64,000 bases of DNA from Neoarius graeffei (GCF_027579695.1 NC_083574.1:43310559-43374558), one strand, 5' to 3'. Positions 22,938 to 34,359 are shown, counted from the first letter of the stretch. Notes: generated by a model not told the origin, from the letters alone. Program-made: numbers and translations.

Positions 22938-25900
22938 CGTCTCATCTCATCTTCTTCCGCTTTATCCGGGGCCGGGTCACAGAGGCAGCAGTCTAAGCAT
23001 GGAAGCCCAAACTTCCCTTTCCTCAGACACCTCGGCCAGCTCCTCGGGAAGAACACCGAGGCATTCCCAGGCCAGCCGAGAGACATAGTCCCTCCAGCGT
23101 GTCCTGGGTCTTCCCCGGGGCCTCCTCCCAGGGGGACATGCCTGGAACACCTCCCCAGGGAGGCGTCCAGGAGGCATCCGAAAAAGATGCCCGAGCCACC
23201 TCAGCTGATTCCTCTCGATGTGGAGGAGCAGCGGCTCTACTCCGAGCTCCTCCCAAGTGACTGTGCTTCTCACCCTATCTCTAAGGGAGCTCCCAGCCAC
23301 CCTGTGAAGGAAACTCATTTCAGCCGCTTGTATCCGCGATCTTGTTCTTTCGGTCATTACCCAAAGCTCATGACCATAGGTGAGAGTCGGAACGTAGATC
23401 GACCAGTACTGTAAATTGAGAGCTTAGCCTTTTGGCTCTGCTCCTTCTTCACCACGACGGACTGGTAAAGCGACCGCATCACTGCGGAGGCTGCACCGAT
23501 CTGCCTGTCGATCTCACGCTCCATCCTTCCCTCACTTGTGAACAAGATCCCGAGATACTTAAACTCCTCCACTTGAGGCAGGACTTCTTCACCAACCTGG
23601 AGAGGGCAAGCCACCCTTTTCCGGTTGAGAACCATGGCCTCAGACTTGGAGGTGCTGATTCTCATCCCAGCCACTTCACACTCGACTGCAAACCGCCCCA
23701 GTGCATGCTGAAGGTCCTGGTTTGAAGAAGCCAACAGGACAACATCATCTGCAAAAAGCAGAGATGAAATCCTGTGGTTCCCAAACAGGATTCCTTCCAG
23801 CCCCTGGCTGCGCCTAGAAATTCTGTCCATAAAAATTATGAACAGAACTGGTGACAAAGGGCAGCCCTGCTGGAGTCCAACATGCACTGGGAACAGGTCT
23901 GACTTACTGCCGGCAATGCGAACCAGACTCCTGCTCTGTTCGTACAGGGACCGGACAGCCCTTAGCAAAGACCCCTGAACCCCATACTCCCGAAGCACCC
24001 CCCCACAGAATACCATGAGGGATATAGTCGAATGCCTTCTCCAGATCCACAAAGCATATATGGACTGGTTGGGCAAACTCCCATGAACCCTCGAGCACCC
24101 TATGAAGGGTATAGAGCTGGTCCAGTGTTCCGCGACCAGGACAAAAACCGCATTGTTCCTCCTGGATCCAAGGTTTGACTATTGGTTGAATTCTCCTCTC
24201 CAGTACCCTGGAGTAAACCTTCCCTGGGAGGCTGAGAAGTGTGATTCCCCTATAATTGGAGCACACTCTCCGGTCCCCTTTCTTAAAAAGAGGGACCACC
24301 ACCCCAGTCTGCCACTCCAGAGGCACTGTCCCCGACCGTCACGCGATGTTACAGAGGCATGTCAACCAAGACAGCCCCACAACATCCAGAGACTTGAGAT
24401 ACTCAGGGCGGATCTCATCCACCCCCGGTGCCTTGCCACCGAGGAGCTTGCAAACCACCTCAGTGACTTCGGCTTGGGTAATGGATGAGTCCACCTCTGA
24501 GTCATCAGCCTCAGTCTCCTCAATGGAAGACATGATGGTGGGATTGAGGAGATCCTCAAAGTATTCCTTCCACCGCCCGACAATGTCCCCAGTCGAGGTC
24601 AACAGCTCCCCACTCACACTATAAACAGTGTTGGCAGAGTACTGCTTCCCCTTCCTGAGGCGCCAGACAGTTTGCCAGAATTTCTTCGAGGCCGACCGAT
24701 AGTCCTTCTCCATGGCCTCCCCGAACTCCTCCTAGTTCCGAGTTTTTGCCTCCACAACTGCCCAAGCTGCGGCATGCCTGGCCTGCCGATACCCGTCGGC
24801 TGCCTCAGGAGTCCCAGAGGTCAACATGGCCCGATAGGACTCCTTCTTCAGCTTGATGGCATCCCTTACTTCTGGTGTCCACCACCGGGTTTGGTGATTG
24901 CTGCCACGACAGGCACCAGAGACCTTGCAGCCACAGCTCTGAACAGCTGCGTCCACAATGGAGGTAGAGAACATGGTCCACTCAGACTCAATGTCCCCCG
25001 CCTCCCACGGAAGCTGGGAAAAGCTCTCCCGGAGGTGGGAGTTAAAGACCCCCCGATAGAGTGCTCGGCCAGATGTTCCCAGCAGACCCTAACCATATGT
25101 TTGGGCCTGCCAGGTCTGTCCAGCTTCCTCCTCTGCCAGCGGATCCAACTCACCACCAGGTGGTGATCAGTTGACAGCTCAGCCCCTCTCTTCACCCGAG
25201 TGTCCAAGACATAGGGCCAGAGATCAGATGAAATGACAACAAAGTCTATCATCGACCTCCGACCTAAGGTGTCCTGGTGCCACGTGCACTTATGGACACC
25301 CCTATGCTCGAACATGGTGTTTGTTATGGACAAACCGTGACTAGCACAGAAGTCCAATAACAAAACACCACTTGGGTTCAGATCAGGGAGGCCGTTCCTC
25401 CCAACCACGCCCCTCCAGGTGTCACTGTCGTCGCCCACGTGAGCATTGAAGTCCCTCAGTAGCACAATGGAGTCCCCAGTCTGAGCACCCCTCAGTACCT
25501 CTCCCAGGGACTCCAAGAAGGCTGGATACTCTATACTGCTATTCGGCCTGTAGGCACAAACAACAGCAAGAGCCCTCTCCCCAATCCGAAGGCGCAGAGA
25601 GGCGACCCTCTCGTTCACTGAAGTAAACTCCAACACATGGCGGCTGAGCTGGGGAGCTATAAGCAAGCCCACACCATGGGTGACTCCAGAGAAGTGGAGA
25701 GTCCAGCCCCTCTCGAGGAGCTGGGTTCCAGAGCCCAAGCTTTGCGTGGAGGTGCACCCGACTATCTCTAGCCGGTACCTCTCAACGTCCCACACAAGCT
25801 CAGACTCTTTCCCCCCCAGCGAAGTGACATTCCATGTCCCAACAGCTAGCCGCTGTGTCTGGGGATCAGGTCGTCGAGGCCCCTGCCTTCGACTGCCGCC

Positions 25901-26281
25901 CAATCCACACTGCACCAGTCCCCTACTGCTATCTCTGTGGGTGGTGAACCCACAGGAGGTCGGGCCCACGTCACCTCTTCGGGCTGAGCCCAGCCAGGCC
26001 CCATGGGCAAAGGCCCAGCCACCAAGTGCTCGCATATGAGCCCCAACCCCGGGCCTGGCTCCAGGGTGGGGCCCCAGTTGCGCCATACCGGGTGACATCA
26101 CGGTCCTCGATTGTTTCTCCATAAGGGTTTTGGTGAACTGCTCTTGGTCTGGCCTGTCACCTAGGACCTGTCTGCCTTGGGAAACCCTGACAGGGGCATA
26201 ATGCCCCCGACAACATAGCTCCTAGGATCATTCAAGCACACAAACCCCTCCACCACAATAAGGTGGCAGTTCTAGGAGGGG
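22938..26281 (-). mobile_element. Rex3-type LINE (RTE group), near full length
   Basis: The 3.34-kb non-LTR retrotransposon is flanked by a 12-bp target duplication ATAATAATTCTT (22926-22937 and 26282-26293). Read on the minus strand it has a 5' region, endonuclease, reverse transcriptase and C-terminal region, and ends in a GATGAGATGAGACG-like tail. The tail resembles that of the type 1 SINE (GATGAGATGAG), which suggests the SINE may borrow this kind of LINE machinery. High GC compared with its surroundings. Confidence 0.9.
22977..26122 (-). pseudogene. Rex3-like endonuclease/reverse transcriptase
   Basis: Domains in order: endonuclease ([40 protein letters not shown]), reverse transcriptase (VVPLFKKGDRR; NYRGITLLS; EEQCGFCPGRGT; GLQQGCPLSPVLF; catalytic LLFADDVVLL; EEFKYLGILF), then a C-terminal region with RGRPRTRWRDYVS. 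The frame is broken near 24870, by stops near 24735 and 24335, and by shifts near 24000 and 23400. The protein acted by nicking DNA and priming cDNA synthesis there; this copy cannot. Confidence 0.9.
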
Positions 26282-26477
26282 ATAATAATTCTTGAAAAAT
26301 AAAAAAGATACGTTCTTATCATAGAATGCTTTCATTCCATATTTTGTTGCTTTTTTTTTCGAGAAGAGTTTTTATTTCATCCTCGGTTGGTTCAGCAACA
26401 CGCTCCACCATTTTGTTTTTCTCAACTCACGGTATATGAACTGATAGCCTAATAGTAGAGTAGCACGATTGCTCATA

Positions 26478-26775
26478 TACCTGTAGCCACTTATCCTGTA
26501 CAGGGTCGCAGGCAAGCTGGAGTCTATCCTATGGGTGAGAGGCGGGGTGCACCCTGGACAAGTCGCCAGATCATCGCAGGGCTGACACATAGAGACACAC
26601 AACCATTCACACCTATGGTCAATTTAGAGCCACCAATTAGCCTAAACTGCATGTCTTTGGGGGAAACCGGAGCACCCGGAGGAAACCCATGCAGACATGG
26701 GGAGAACATGCAAACTCCACACAGAAAGGCCCCCGTCGGCCACTAGGCTTGAACCCAGAACCTCTACAGTGCCAC
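26478..26775 (-). mobile_element. SINE, type 1, truncated
   Basis: Minus-strand copy missing parts of the head and body (the head ends at AACCTCTACAGTGCCACC). It abuts an (AT)n run. Confidence 0.85.
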
Positions 26776-26776
26776 C

Positions 26777-26817
<41 letters not shown>

Positions 26818-26824
26818 TATATAT
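26776..26824. repeat. (AT)n microsatellite
   Basis: About 48 bp of AT, into whose right side a second SINE is inserted. Confidence 0.9.
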
Positions 26825-27197
26825 GGGCGGCACGGTGGTGTAGTGGTTAGCGCTGTCGCCTCACAGCAAGAAGGTCCTGGGTTCGAGCCCCGGGGCCGGT
26901 GAGGGCCTTTCTGTGTGGAGTTTGCATGTTCTCCCCGTGCCCGCGTGGGTTTCCTCCGGGTGCTCCGGTTTCCCCCACAGTCCAAAGACATGCAGGTTAG
27001 GTTAACTGGTGACTCTAAATTGGCCGTAGGTGTGAATGTGAGTGTGAATGGTTGTCTGTGTCTATGTGTCAGCCCTGTGATGACCTGGCGACTTGTCCAG
27101 GGTGTACCCCGCCTTTCGCCCGTAGTCAGCTGGGATAGGCTCCAGCTTGCCTGCGACCCTGTAGAAGGATAAAGCGGCTAGAGATGATGAGATGAGA

Positions 27198-27199
<2 letters not shown>
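26825..27199 (+). mobile_element. SINE, type 1, full length
   Basis: Plus-strand copy with A and B boxes and a GATGAGATGAGATGA tail. AT dinucleotide repeats lie on both sides, so the target duplication cannot be delimited. Confidence 0.9.
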
Positions 27200-27228
<29 letters not shown>

Positions 27229-28242
27229 ACAGGCTACTGAAGATGAATGACTGTCTTACAGTCACAACTTCACCAAACAAGTGCACTTGCCTTTAATTTG
27301 AGCTATCCATGAAGTCACAAACCTTTCTAATTTCACTTCAATCCATTTATTACATAGATTTTTTTAAATCTAGTATTTAACCTGAACCCATTCCTTGATG
27401 TTCAGCTAAAAATTTTAATACATCATATTCAAAGACTGTTCACTCTCAGTGTACTGTATATTTAGAATTATAATTATGACGATACACTCAGAAGATTTCA
27501 AAACAGGATTATGCAAGCGCAAGAAGTGAAGAACTCGAGAATTTTAAAATATCATGCAATACTATCAGGCACTAGGAGTCACTTTTACTCTTCTTATTGT
27601 AAACTGCTATGTCATCCAAACGACAGAACTAAAATGTAGTATCCTGTATGACTCAGTCACTGATACAGTAAACAGGAAAAAGTGTAACTGAAGTAGTAGA
27701 GAAGAGGGAATAATAGTAACATTCAAGAAAACCTAATCAAACCCACTAAAAAACTTGGAGTTTATTACACAGTACTATCAACTCATATGCTCTTGCATAT
27801 ACTGTATCAAATAAACATGAACTTTATAATATGTAAAAATGAGAACTGATAAAGTAAATAACTATGTTGTCACTTATGGGCTGTATGCATATGTTGCTTA
27901 TACGAGATAAAAATGTGTTTTCAACGACACTGTTTTATATACCACAGATTTTACGCACATTCAGACAGGCAGATGACGTTTAATGGCAATACTCCAAGTG
28001 TTCTCTCAGGCTTTCTTCACTTCTGTTCCTGTACAGTCTGGCCCACTGATATGTTCTCACTCTCGAGCTATCTCTGCTTTTCCTCTTTGCTTGCTGAAAT
28101 GGATCTCTTGAGCCCAGTTTTACAGACAGTCTGCCCTTGCTGGGTGTTACAGCTGGAAGTCAGGGATATAATGCAGACTGGTGAGGACTGAAGCGTTTAG
28201 GCCCAATCAAGCTGGATCACAGTTCGGACGCAGACAGATAAA
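27200..28242. other. No gene recognised; starts with (TA)n
   Basis: AT-rich unique sequence. No exon is recognisable. Confidence 0.5.
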
Positions 28243-28521
28243 GTAGAAAACATTGTTAAAAAACGGGATGGTGTTTGTGAAAGATACTATTCAAATGTAT
28301 AACTCTGCATTTATATAACACCCTAAAAGTAAAGTTTGGATTAATGATTATACAAACGCGAGCAAGTGTGAGCACATGAGGTCACCGTAGATAACTTTCT
28401 CTTCATTAACTTGATCTATAGCCATGTATTTTTCTCCATCAAATAACAAAGGTATGCGACACACCTCTTGTTAAGACACTGCACTGTAACGTTTTAAGTG
28501 TTTGAAGGTAAAAAAAATTTA
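28243..28521 (+). repeat. Left arm of a large inverted repeat
   Basis: This sequence, from AAAACATTGTTAAAAAAC to GTTTGAAGGTAAA, reappears reverse-complemented at 34827-35103 with roughly ten to fifteen differences over about 277 bp. The centre was presumably the AC/AT microsatellite that now holds the Gmr1-like element and a SINE. It could be a long-armed foldback element or an inverted duplication. Confidence 0.9.
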
Positions 28522-28564
28522 TACACACACACACACACACATACACATATATATATATATATAT
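28522..28564. repeat. (AC)n/(AT)n microsatellite
   Basis: Compound dinucleotide tract at the loop side of the inverted repeat, and the target site of the LTR retrotransposon. Confidence 0.9.
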
Positions 28565-29220
28565 AGTGATATCACGAGAGGCGGGCTGACTCTCGGCGGG
28601 ACCCTTCAATCAGTGCAAGGACACAACAGGTTAAAATAAATCAAGATTTTTAATGTGATGCCAGGAAATTAAACAGGAAAGGTAACTCAAAGTTCAATAT
28701 TCAAACGAAGGTGGATTCCCAAAAGTCAAACTCAAATAATGTCTCTGGCTTAGAACAATGAAATTATAGGCAGGTTTCCTTCAGTCCAATATCCTTTTCC
28801 CAGAACAAACAAAATCTTCTGCCTTACTTTGAGTCCAGTTAACAATCCCTGTAGTCTTCGGCCCGGTGGCAGCCCAGTAGCAGGTGTCCATAACACAGGG
28901 AAGTATCTCAGTGCAAAATCCTTCAGGTAAGAATTCCAGATAAGTTTTCCAACAGATATTCCGCCCAGCAGGTTCCACTCAGCAACGGGAGTCCATGAAC
29001 CTCGCTCCTCTCCCCTCCACCTTCACACTGAGAGCTTTTGAGCTCTCACAAAGCCCTTTTGCGCATTAGGCCCTCATTGGCCACAGGTGTGCTGCTGTGT
29101 TGTGTGCTGAGGGGTGCAGTTCCTAACTCCACCACCAGATGGAGTTATAGCTGCCAGAAGTTGGAGCCATCTGCGTGTGACGTAACTCCCTTCGACGATG
29201 CAGCCTCTCAGTATATCACA
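28565..29220 (-). repeat. 3' LTR of the Gmr1-like element
   Basis: It is the copy of 33686-34339, with TGTGATAT-type ends and a one-base difference at its outer end. AT-rich microsatellite flanks prevent a clear target duplication. Two LTR-internal open frames (28781 and 33902) are the same non-coding shadow in both copies. Confidence 0.93.
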
Positions 29221-29870
29221 CATCCCCCCCTCGGGACCGACGTCCTTGTTGGGCTGAAGGTTGCGAAGAGGACATCTCGCCAGGACAGGGCATCCGCGTT
29301 GCCATGGCGCCTGCCAGCCCTGTGAACAACAGAGAAGTTAAACGCTTGTAAGCTTAAAAACCATCTGGTAACCCTACTGTTGGTCTCTTTGTTCTTGGCC
29401 ATCCACTGCAGAGGGGCGTGGTCCGAGATCACCATGAATCGCCGGCCCAGGAGGTAATACCGCAGGGATTCCAGGGCCCAGGTAATGGCGAGACACTCTT
29501 TTTCAACCGTAGAATAGTTCTTCTCTCTGGGGAGTAGCTTTCTGCTTAAATACAGGAGGGGATGTTCCTCACCTTCATGTACTTGCGCGAGTACAGCCCC
29601 CAGCCCCACCTCTGAAGCATCTGTCTGCACCACGAACTCCCTCTTGAAGTCAGGTGCCACCAGAACCGGACTGGAGCAGAGGGCCTGCTTCAGGTTGATG
29701 AAGGCTGCTTCCGCCGCGGGATTCCACTTCACCATCCTTGAGTGCCGTTTGGTGGTCAGATCTGTCAGGGGTGCAGCAATGGAGGCAAAATTGGCAATAA
29801 AACGCCGGTAGTAGCCGGCTAGGCCCAAAAACGACCTCACCTGCTTCTTGGTGAGGGGTTGCGGTCAGTC
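29208..29870 (-). pseudogene. RNase H region of the Gmr1-like pol
   Basis: It continues the reverse transcriptase frame after two in-frame stops (TAG 29871-29873, TGA 29865-29867). It contains the connection motif SFLGLAGYYRRFI, then QTDASEVGLGAVL (first catalytic Asp), EKECLAITWAL (Glu), SDHAPLQW (Asp) and NADALSWRD. It degrades the RNA of RNA-DNA hybrids during reverse transcription. The reading frame runs through the polypurine tract into the LTR. Confidence 0.9.
29223..29232 (-). promoter_or_regulatory. Polypurine tract of the Gmr1-like element
   Basis: On the minus strand GAGGGGGGGAT lies directly before the 3' LTR start. This is the expected place and composition for the plus-strand primer. 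Confidence 0.75.
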
Positions 29871-31949
29871 CTATATGGCCCGCAGCTTCACTTCCTGGGG
29901 CTTGACTAGTCCTCTGCCAATGGTGTACCCCAGGTAGTTGGTTTCACTGAAGGCCAGTCTGCATTTTTTTGGGTTTGCCGTTAGGCCTGCATCTCTGAGG
30001 GACTCAAGCACAGCTTGTACATGGGGTAAATGACTGTCCCAATCCAGACTTTGAATGACCACATCATCTAAAAATGCTGCTGCATACCTCTTGTGGGGAG
30101 CCAAGACCCAATCCATTAAGCACTGGAACGTGGCTAGTGCTCTATGCAGACCAAATGGGAGCCATGTATACTGGTAGAGACCCTCTGGTGTGGCAAAGGC
30201 CGTCTTCTCCTTTGACGCCGTGGTCAGGGGCACCTGCCAGTAGCCTTTGGTAAGGTCCAGAGTGGTGAGGAATCGGGCGTGTCCTAAGGAGTCTACTAAG
30301 TCATCCACACGGGGCATGGGGTATGAATCAAACTCTGACACCTCGTTCAATTTGCGATAATCATTGCAAAATCTTACCGACCCATCTGGTTTGGGAACCA
30401 GGACGATGGGGCTTGCCCAGGCACTTTTGGACTCTTCGATGACTCCCAGCTCTAGCATCTTTCTCACTTCCTCCTGGATAGCCACCTTGCGAGCCTCCGG
30501 CACACGATAGGGACGCTGGGTCACTGTTCGGCCCAGGATGGTGCAGATCTCGTGTTGGACCACCTCTGTGTGCCCGGGGAGTGAGGAGAAGACATCTTGG
30601 TTGCGGTCCACCAGCTCTAGGGTCATCTGCCACTGGTGTGGGGATAGGCCTGGCCCCACCTGAACCTCCTCTCTGGCGGGTTCTTTGGATTCTGTCGGGG
30701 GCAAACAACTGAACAACGCCTCTCTGGCGTGCCATTTTTTCAAGAGGTTAACGTGATATATCTGCTCAGGCTTTCTTTTATCAGGCTGTCTCACCTTATA
30801 ATTCACTTCCCCTACCCACTCGATGACCTCATACGGTCCTTGCCAGGTTGCCAGGAACTTACACTCCACGGTCGGTACCAGGACCAGCACTCCGTCCCCC
30901 GGCTTAAATTCTCTCGGCTGGGCAGGTCGGTTGTAGGAGGCCTGCTGTTGCCGTTGAGCAGTCTCCATGTGTTCACGCACTATCGGGTAGATGGCCCTCA
31001 TTCTCTCCTTCATGGCCCCGACATGCTCGATCAGGGTCCGCTGTCTGCAGGGTTGCTCCTCCCAAGCCTCCTTGGCAATGTCCAGCAGCCCTCTGGGTCT
31101 GTAAGAAAGCAATAGTTCAAAAGGTGAAAAGCCAGTAGAAGATTGGGGTACCTCTCGTACTGCAAACAGCAGGTATGGCAGCAGCTGGTCCCAGTTCCAC
31201 CCATCCTCTTCCGCCGCCTTCCTCAGCATGGACTTCAGAGTCCGGTTAAACCGCTCGACCAAGCCGTCTGTCTGGGGGTGGTAGACGGATGTTCGCAACT
31301 GTTTGATTCTCAACAGGGCACACAGTTCTTTCATCACCCTGGACATAAATGGGGTGCCCTGATCCGTCAATATTTCCTTCGGAATCCCCAGACTGGTGGA
31401 GAGGAGGAACAGCTCCTTGGCTATCTGTTTAGAGGTAGCCTTCCTCAGGGGGATGGCCTCAGGGTACCGGGTCGCATAGTCCAGGATGACCAGAATGTAC
31501 TGATGCCCCCTGGAGCTTTTTGGTAAAGGCCCAACTATATCCAGTCCAATCTTCTCAAAAGGAGTTTTGATAATTGGCAAGGGGATGAGCGGGTTACGGT
31601 ATGGAGGTTTAGGCGCCACCTTCTGGCATTCTGGGCAACTATGGCAGTAATTCTCCATTTCCTTGTGCACTCCCGGCCAGAAGAAACGCTGTAAGATCCT
31701 TTCTTTCGTTTTCTCTACACCTAGGTGGGCCCCCAGGGGATGTGTGTGTGCCAGATTGAGCACAGTCACCCGGTGGGGTTGTGGTACAAGGAGCTGTTCA
31801 AGCACTTTGTCATCTTTCTTTACCACCTGATACAGTAGGCCCTGTATAATGGCGAAATGGGGGTATGTAGGGCTTGCTCTACCCCCTACCAGCACACCCT
31901 CTAGCACCTGCACATTTCTTAAGGCGTTTGCAAGTGAGGGATCCTGCAA
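29871..31949 (-). pseudogene. Integrase-reverse transcriptase polyprotein, Gmr1-type order
   Basis: It has 692 open codons. The integrase zinc finger (H68, H70 and C102, C105, C108 region) is followed by the catalytic triad D137 (GLDIVGP), D196 (LTDQG) and E232 (LVERF), with exactly 35 residues between the last two. A GPY/F motif follows at about 371. The reverse transcriptase has RFCNDYRKLN at about 526, TLDLTKGYWQVPL at about 563, LPFGLHRA at about 597 and the active site FLDD at 626-629. Integrase preceding reverse transcriptase in one frame is visible directly. The frame ends at a premature TAG just before RNase H. Confidence 0.93.
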
Positions 31950-32497
31950 CTGGGCAGTGCCATACTGGCCTGTGAGGGGGGAAGCTCCTCAATGCCTGGG
32001 GCGTCTTCCTCGTTGGAGCTCGGAGAGCTTTCCAGGGCCCCATTCTCTTCTCCAGTCTTCGGGCCAGTCTCTGTGTCAGTTTGGGTGTCTGTCATCCCTG
32101 CGAGGGCAAAAGCGGGGGTGCGGGGTTGTGCGGGTTGTGCTTGTGTGGATCCAGGAGGAGTCTTACCTCTCTGATTGCTGGGTAACCAGGCTGGCCTCTG
32201 CTGGGCCTCTCTCCACAGCAGGTGGAAGGTTGGGCAATCTCGCCTAATCAGAACAGGAAATGGGAGGGAGTCAACCACTCCCACTCTCGTGTGTATAGTC
32301 CCCCTGGTGGTGGTCATTTTGAGTTCCATGGTGGGGTACTCTTTGGTGTCCCCATGGACGCAGGAAACTGGGAGAACTTTGTCCGTGGTCAGCCACGATG
32401 GATCCACCAGGTCCTTACGCGCCAAGGTGACCCGACTACCCGAATCTAACAAGGCCTCGACATCACGGCAATTCACAGTCACTGGGCAGGTGGGGGG
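31919..32497 (-). pseudogene. Retroviral-type aspartic protease region
   Basis: It lies in the same frame as gag, separated by one TGA (32498-32500). The active-site motif ALLDSGSRVTL is near its start, followed by a region ending in an acidic, low-complexity tail. It would cleave the polyproteins. It overlaps the integrase frame by about 30 bases and needs a -1 shift to join it. A run of six C on the coding strand (31976-31981) is a candidate site for slippage or an indel. Confidence 0.85.
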
Positions 32498-33571
32498 TCA
32501 GTCTGGGGGCCCGTCTGCAGCCCCGATGAGTGATGCAAACAGCTGGGTGGCTGGTGAGCTGGAGGACCCGGCAGTGGGCATAGGCTCATCCACCGGGTTC
32601 CCACACTGCCAAGACAGATGTCCCCTGCCCCCACACCGGAAGCATTGTCGGGTGTCACCTTCATGAGGAATCCTAACCGGACCCGGCTGGCTTCTGGCTC
32701 CCCCTGGAGCATAGCCAGGTCCTGCTGTGGCTGGGCTGGAGGACGTGGTGTCCATGATTTTTGAAGGGGGGGTTCTGCTTCTGATTCGTCGGACCTTGGG
32801 ATGGTTTTCCACTTCGCCTCGGTCCATCAGGGGGAGGCTGGGCCCCTTGGGGTTTTTGGGGTAGCCTCCCTCTGTCAGCCATGGGGGCGCGATCCTGGGG
32901 TCCTTCCTGGAAGCACGGAGCATTTCTGTGGTGGCCTGGTACTTTTCCACCGCTTCAACAATCCGTTCGGCTGTGGTTAGGGCTTGTTGGCTGATGAAGC
33001 GCTTCGCCTCGTATGGCAGGGCTCGAATGTAGTGATCCACAACAATGGCCTCCGCTATTGCAGCCGCTGTGGTTTTCTCAGGTTCCAGCCATCTCCTTGT
33101 GATTCTGGCAAGTTCATGCATCTGCGCACGGGGAGCCTGGTCCGCTTGGAAGGTCCAGCTGTGGAAGCGTTGAGCCATACCGAACTTGGTGAGCCCATGT
33201 CTGCTGAGGATCTCAGTCTTTAGCGCATCATAGTTCGTGGTCTTGTCGAGGGGTAGGTCCCAGACAGCATTCAATGATTCTCCCGATAAGAAGGGGGCCA
33301 ACAGTCCAACCCACTGCGCCTTGGGCCACCCTTCCCTAGTGGCCGTGGCTTCAAAGGTGTGCAAGTATGCCTCAACATCATCTGTGACCCCCATTTTGGC
33401 GATGAAATCACTTGCCTTTATTGGGCCAGCGCTCCGAACTGCCATCTTCTTCTGTAGTTGCAATTCCTCTGCCTTCAGTTGGTTGGCTTTTCTTTGTTCC
33501 TCCAGGAGGGCCGCACTCACCTGCATTTGGGCTTGCTGGCCTGCAATAAGAGCCTTCAAAATTTCCTTCAT
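32498..33571 (-). CDS. Gag of the Gmr1-like element
   Basis: 357 codons from ATG 33571; the open frame extends 16 codons further upstream without an ATG. The N-terminus is a helical, coiled-coil-like, Gln/Leu/Lys-rich stretch. Next comes a capsid-like region (about residues 60-210) with WPKAQWVGLLAPFLSGES, DYDALK-type and RRWLEPEKTT segments. Near the C-terminus is a zinc knuckle CFRCGGRGHLSWQC (CX2CX4HX4C). Capsids of this group are reported as the source of the SCAN domain. Ends at TGA 32498. Confidence 0.88.
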   Translation of the reverse strand: MKEILKALIAGQQAQMQVSAALLEEQRKANQLKAEELQLQKKMAVRSAGPIKASDFIAKMGVTDDVEAYLHTFEATATREGWPKAQWVGLLAPFLSGESLNAVWDLPLDKTTNYDALKTEILSRHGLTKFGMAQRFHSWTFQADQAPRAQMHELARITRRWLEPEKTTAAAIAEAIVVDHYIRALPYEAKRFISQQALTTAERIVEAVEKYQATTEMLRASRKDPRIAPPWLTEGGYPKNPKGPSLPLMDRGEVENHPKVRRIRSRTPPSKIMDTTSSSPATAGPGYAPGGARSQPGPVRIPHEGDTRQCFRCGGRGHLSWQCGNPVDEPMPTAGSSSSPATQLFASLIGAADGPPD

Positions 33572-33685
33572 CTTGTTGTGCAGAGGGCCTATGGTTAACT
33601 GGGAAAATTGAGCAACCAAATGTTCAGTGTCCTCCTCGTACCTGCACTATTATCAATGATTGAAATGCCCACATTCTCCACCATA

Positions 33686-34339
33686 TGTGATATCACGAGA
33701 GGTGGGCTGACTCTTGGCGGGACCCTTCAATCAGTGCAAGGAAACAACAGGTTAAAATAAATCAAGATTTTTAATGTGATGCCAGGAAATTAAACAGGAA
33801 AGGTAACTCAAAGTTCAACATTCAAACGAAGATGGATTCCCAAAAGTCAAACTCAAATAATGTCTCTGGCTTAGAACAACGAAACTATAGGCAGGTTTCC
33901 TTCAGTCCAATATCCTTTTCCCAGAACAAACAAAATCTTCTGCCTTACTTTGAGTCCAGTTAACAATCCCTGTAGTCCTCGGCCCGGTGGCAGCCCAGTA
34001 GCAGGTGTCCGTAACACAGGGAAGTATCTCAGTGCAAAATCCTTCAGGTAAGAATTCCAGATAAGTTTTCCAACAGATATTCCGCCCAGCAGGTTCCACT
34101 CAGCAATGGGAGTCCATGAACCTCGCTCCTCTCCCCTCCACCTTCACACTGAGAGCTTTTGAGCTCTCACAAAGCCCTTTTGCGCATTAGGCCCTCATTG
34201 GCCACAGGTGTGCTGCCGTGTTGTGTGCTGAGGGGTGCAGTTCCTAACTCCACCACCAGATGGAGTTATAGTTGCCAGAAGTTGGAGCCATCTGCGTGAC
34301 CTAGCGCCCTTCGACGACGCAGCCTCTCGGGATATCACA
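33686..34339 (-). repeat. 5' LTR of the Gmr1-like element
   Basis: 654 bp, beginning TGTGATATCCC and ending GATATCACA on the element strand. It holds the promoter for the minus-strand transcript and the polyadenylation region. Confidence 0.93.
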
Positions 34340-34359
34340 ATATATATACATACATATAA

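Larger units (their letters stand above)
28565..34339 (-). mobile_element. Gmr1-like Ty3/gypsy LTR retrotransposon
   Basis: The 5.8-kb element is on the minus strand. LTRs lie at 33686-34339 (5') and 28565-29220 (3'); about 20 differences by eye gives about 97% identity. The internal order is gag, protease, integrase, reverse transcriptase, RNase H. Integrase before reverse transcriptase marks the Gmr1 group of deuterostome gypsy elements, first described from cod. A putative primer-binding site starts TGGTGGAGAATG just inside the 5' LTR (about 33683 downward). Lesions are few: one stop after gag, a frame change before integrase, two stops before RNase H. Confidence 0.93.

Noticed and set aside
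25680-26039. Plus-strand frames opposite the Rex3-type LINE
   Set aside because: GC-rich antisense shadows of the endonuclease coding region.
28781-28978. Small 65-codon protein gene, also seen at 33902-34099
   Set aside because: It lies at the same position in both LTRs of the Gmr1-like element and has no domain; it is a by-product of the LTR sequence.
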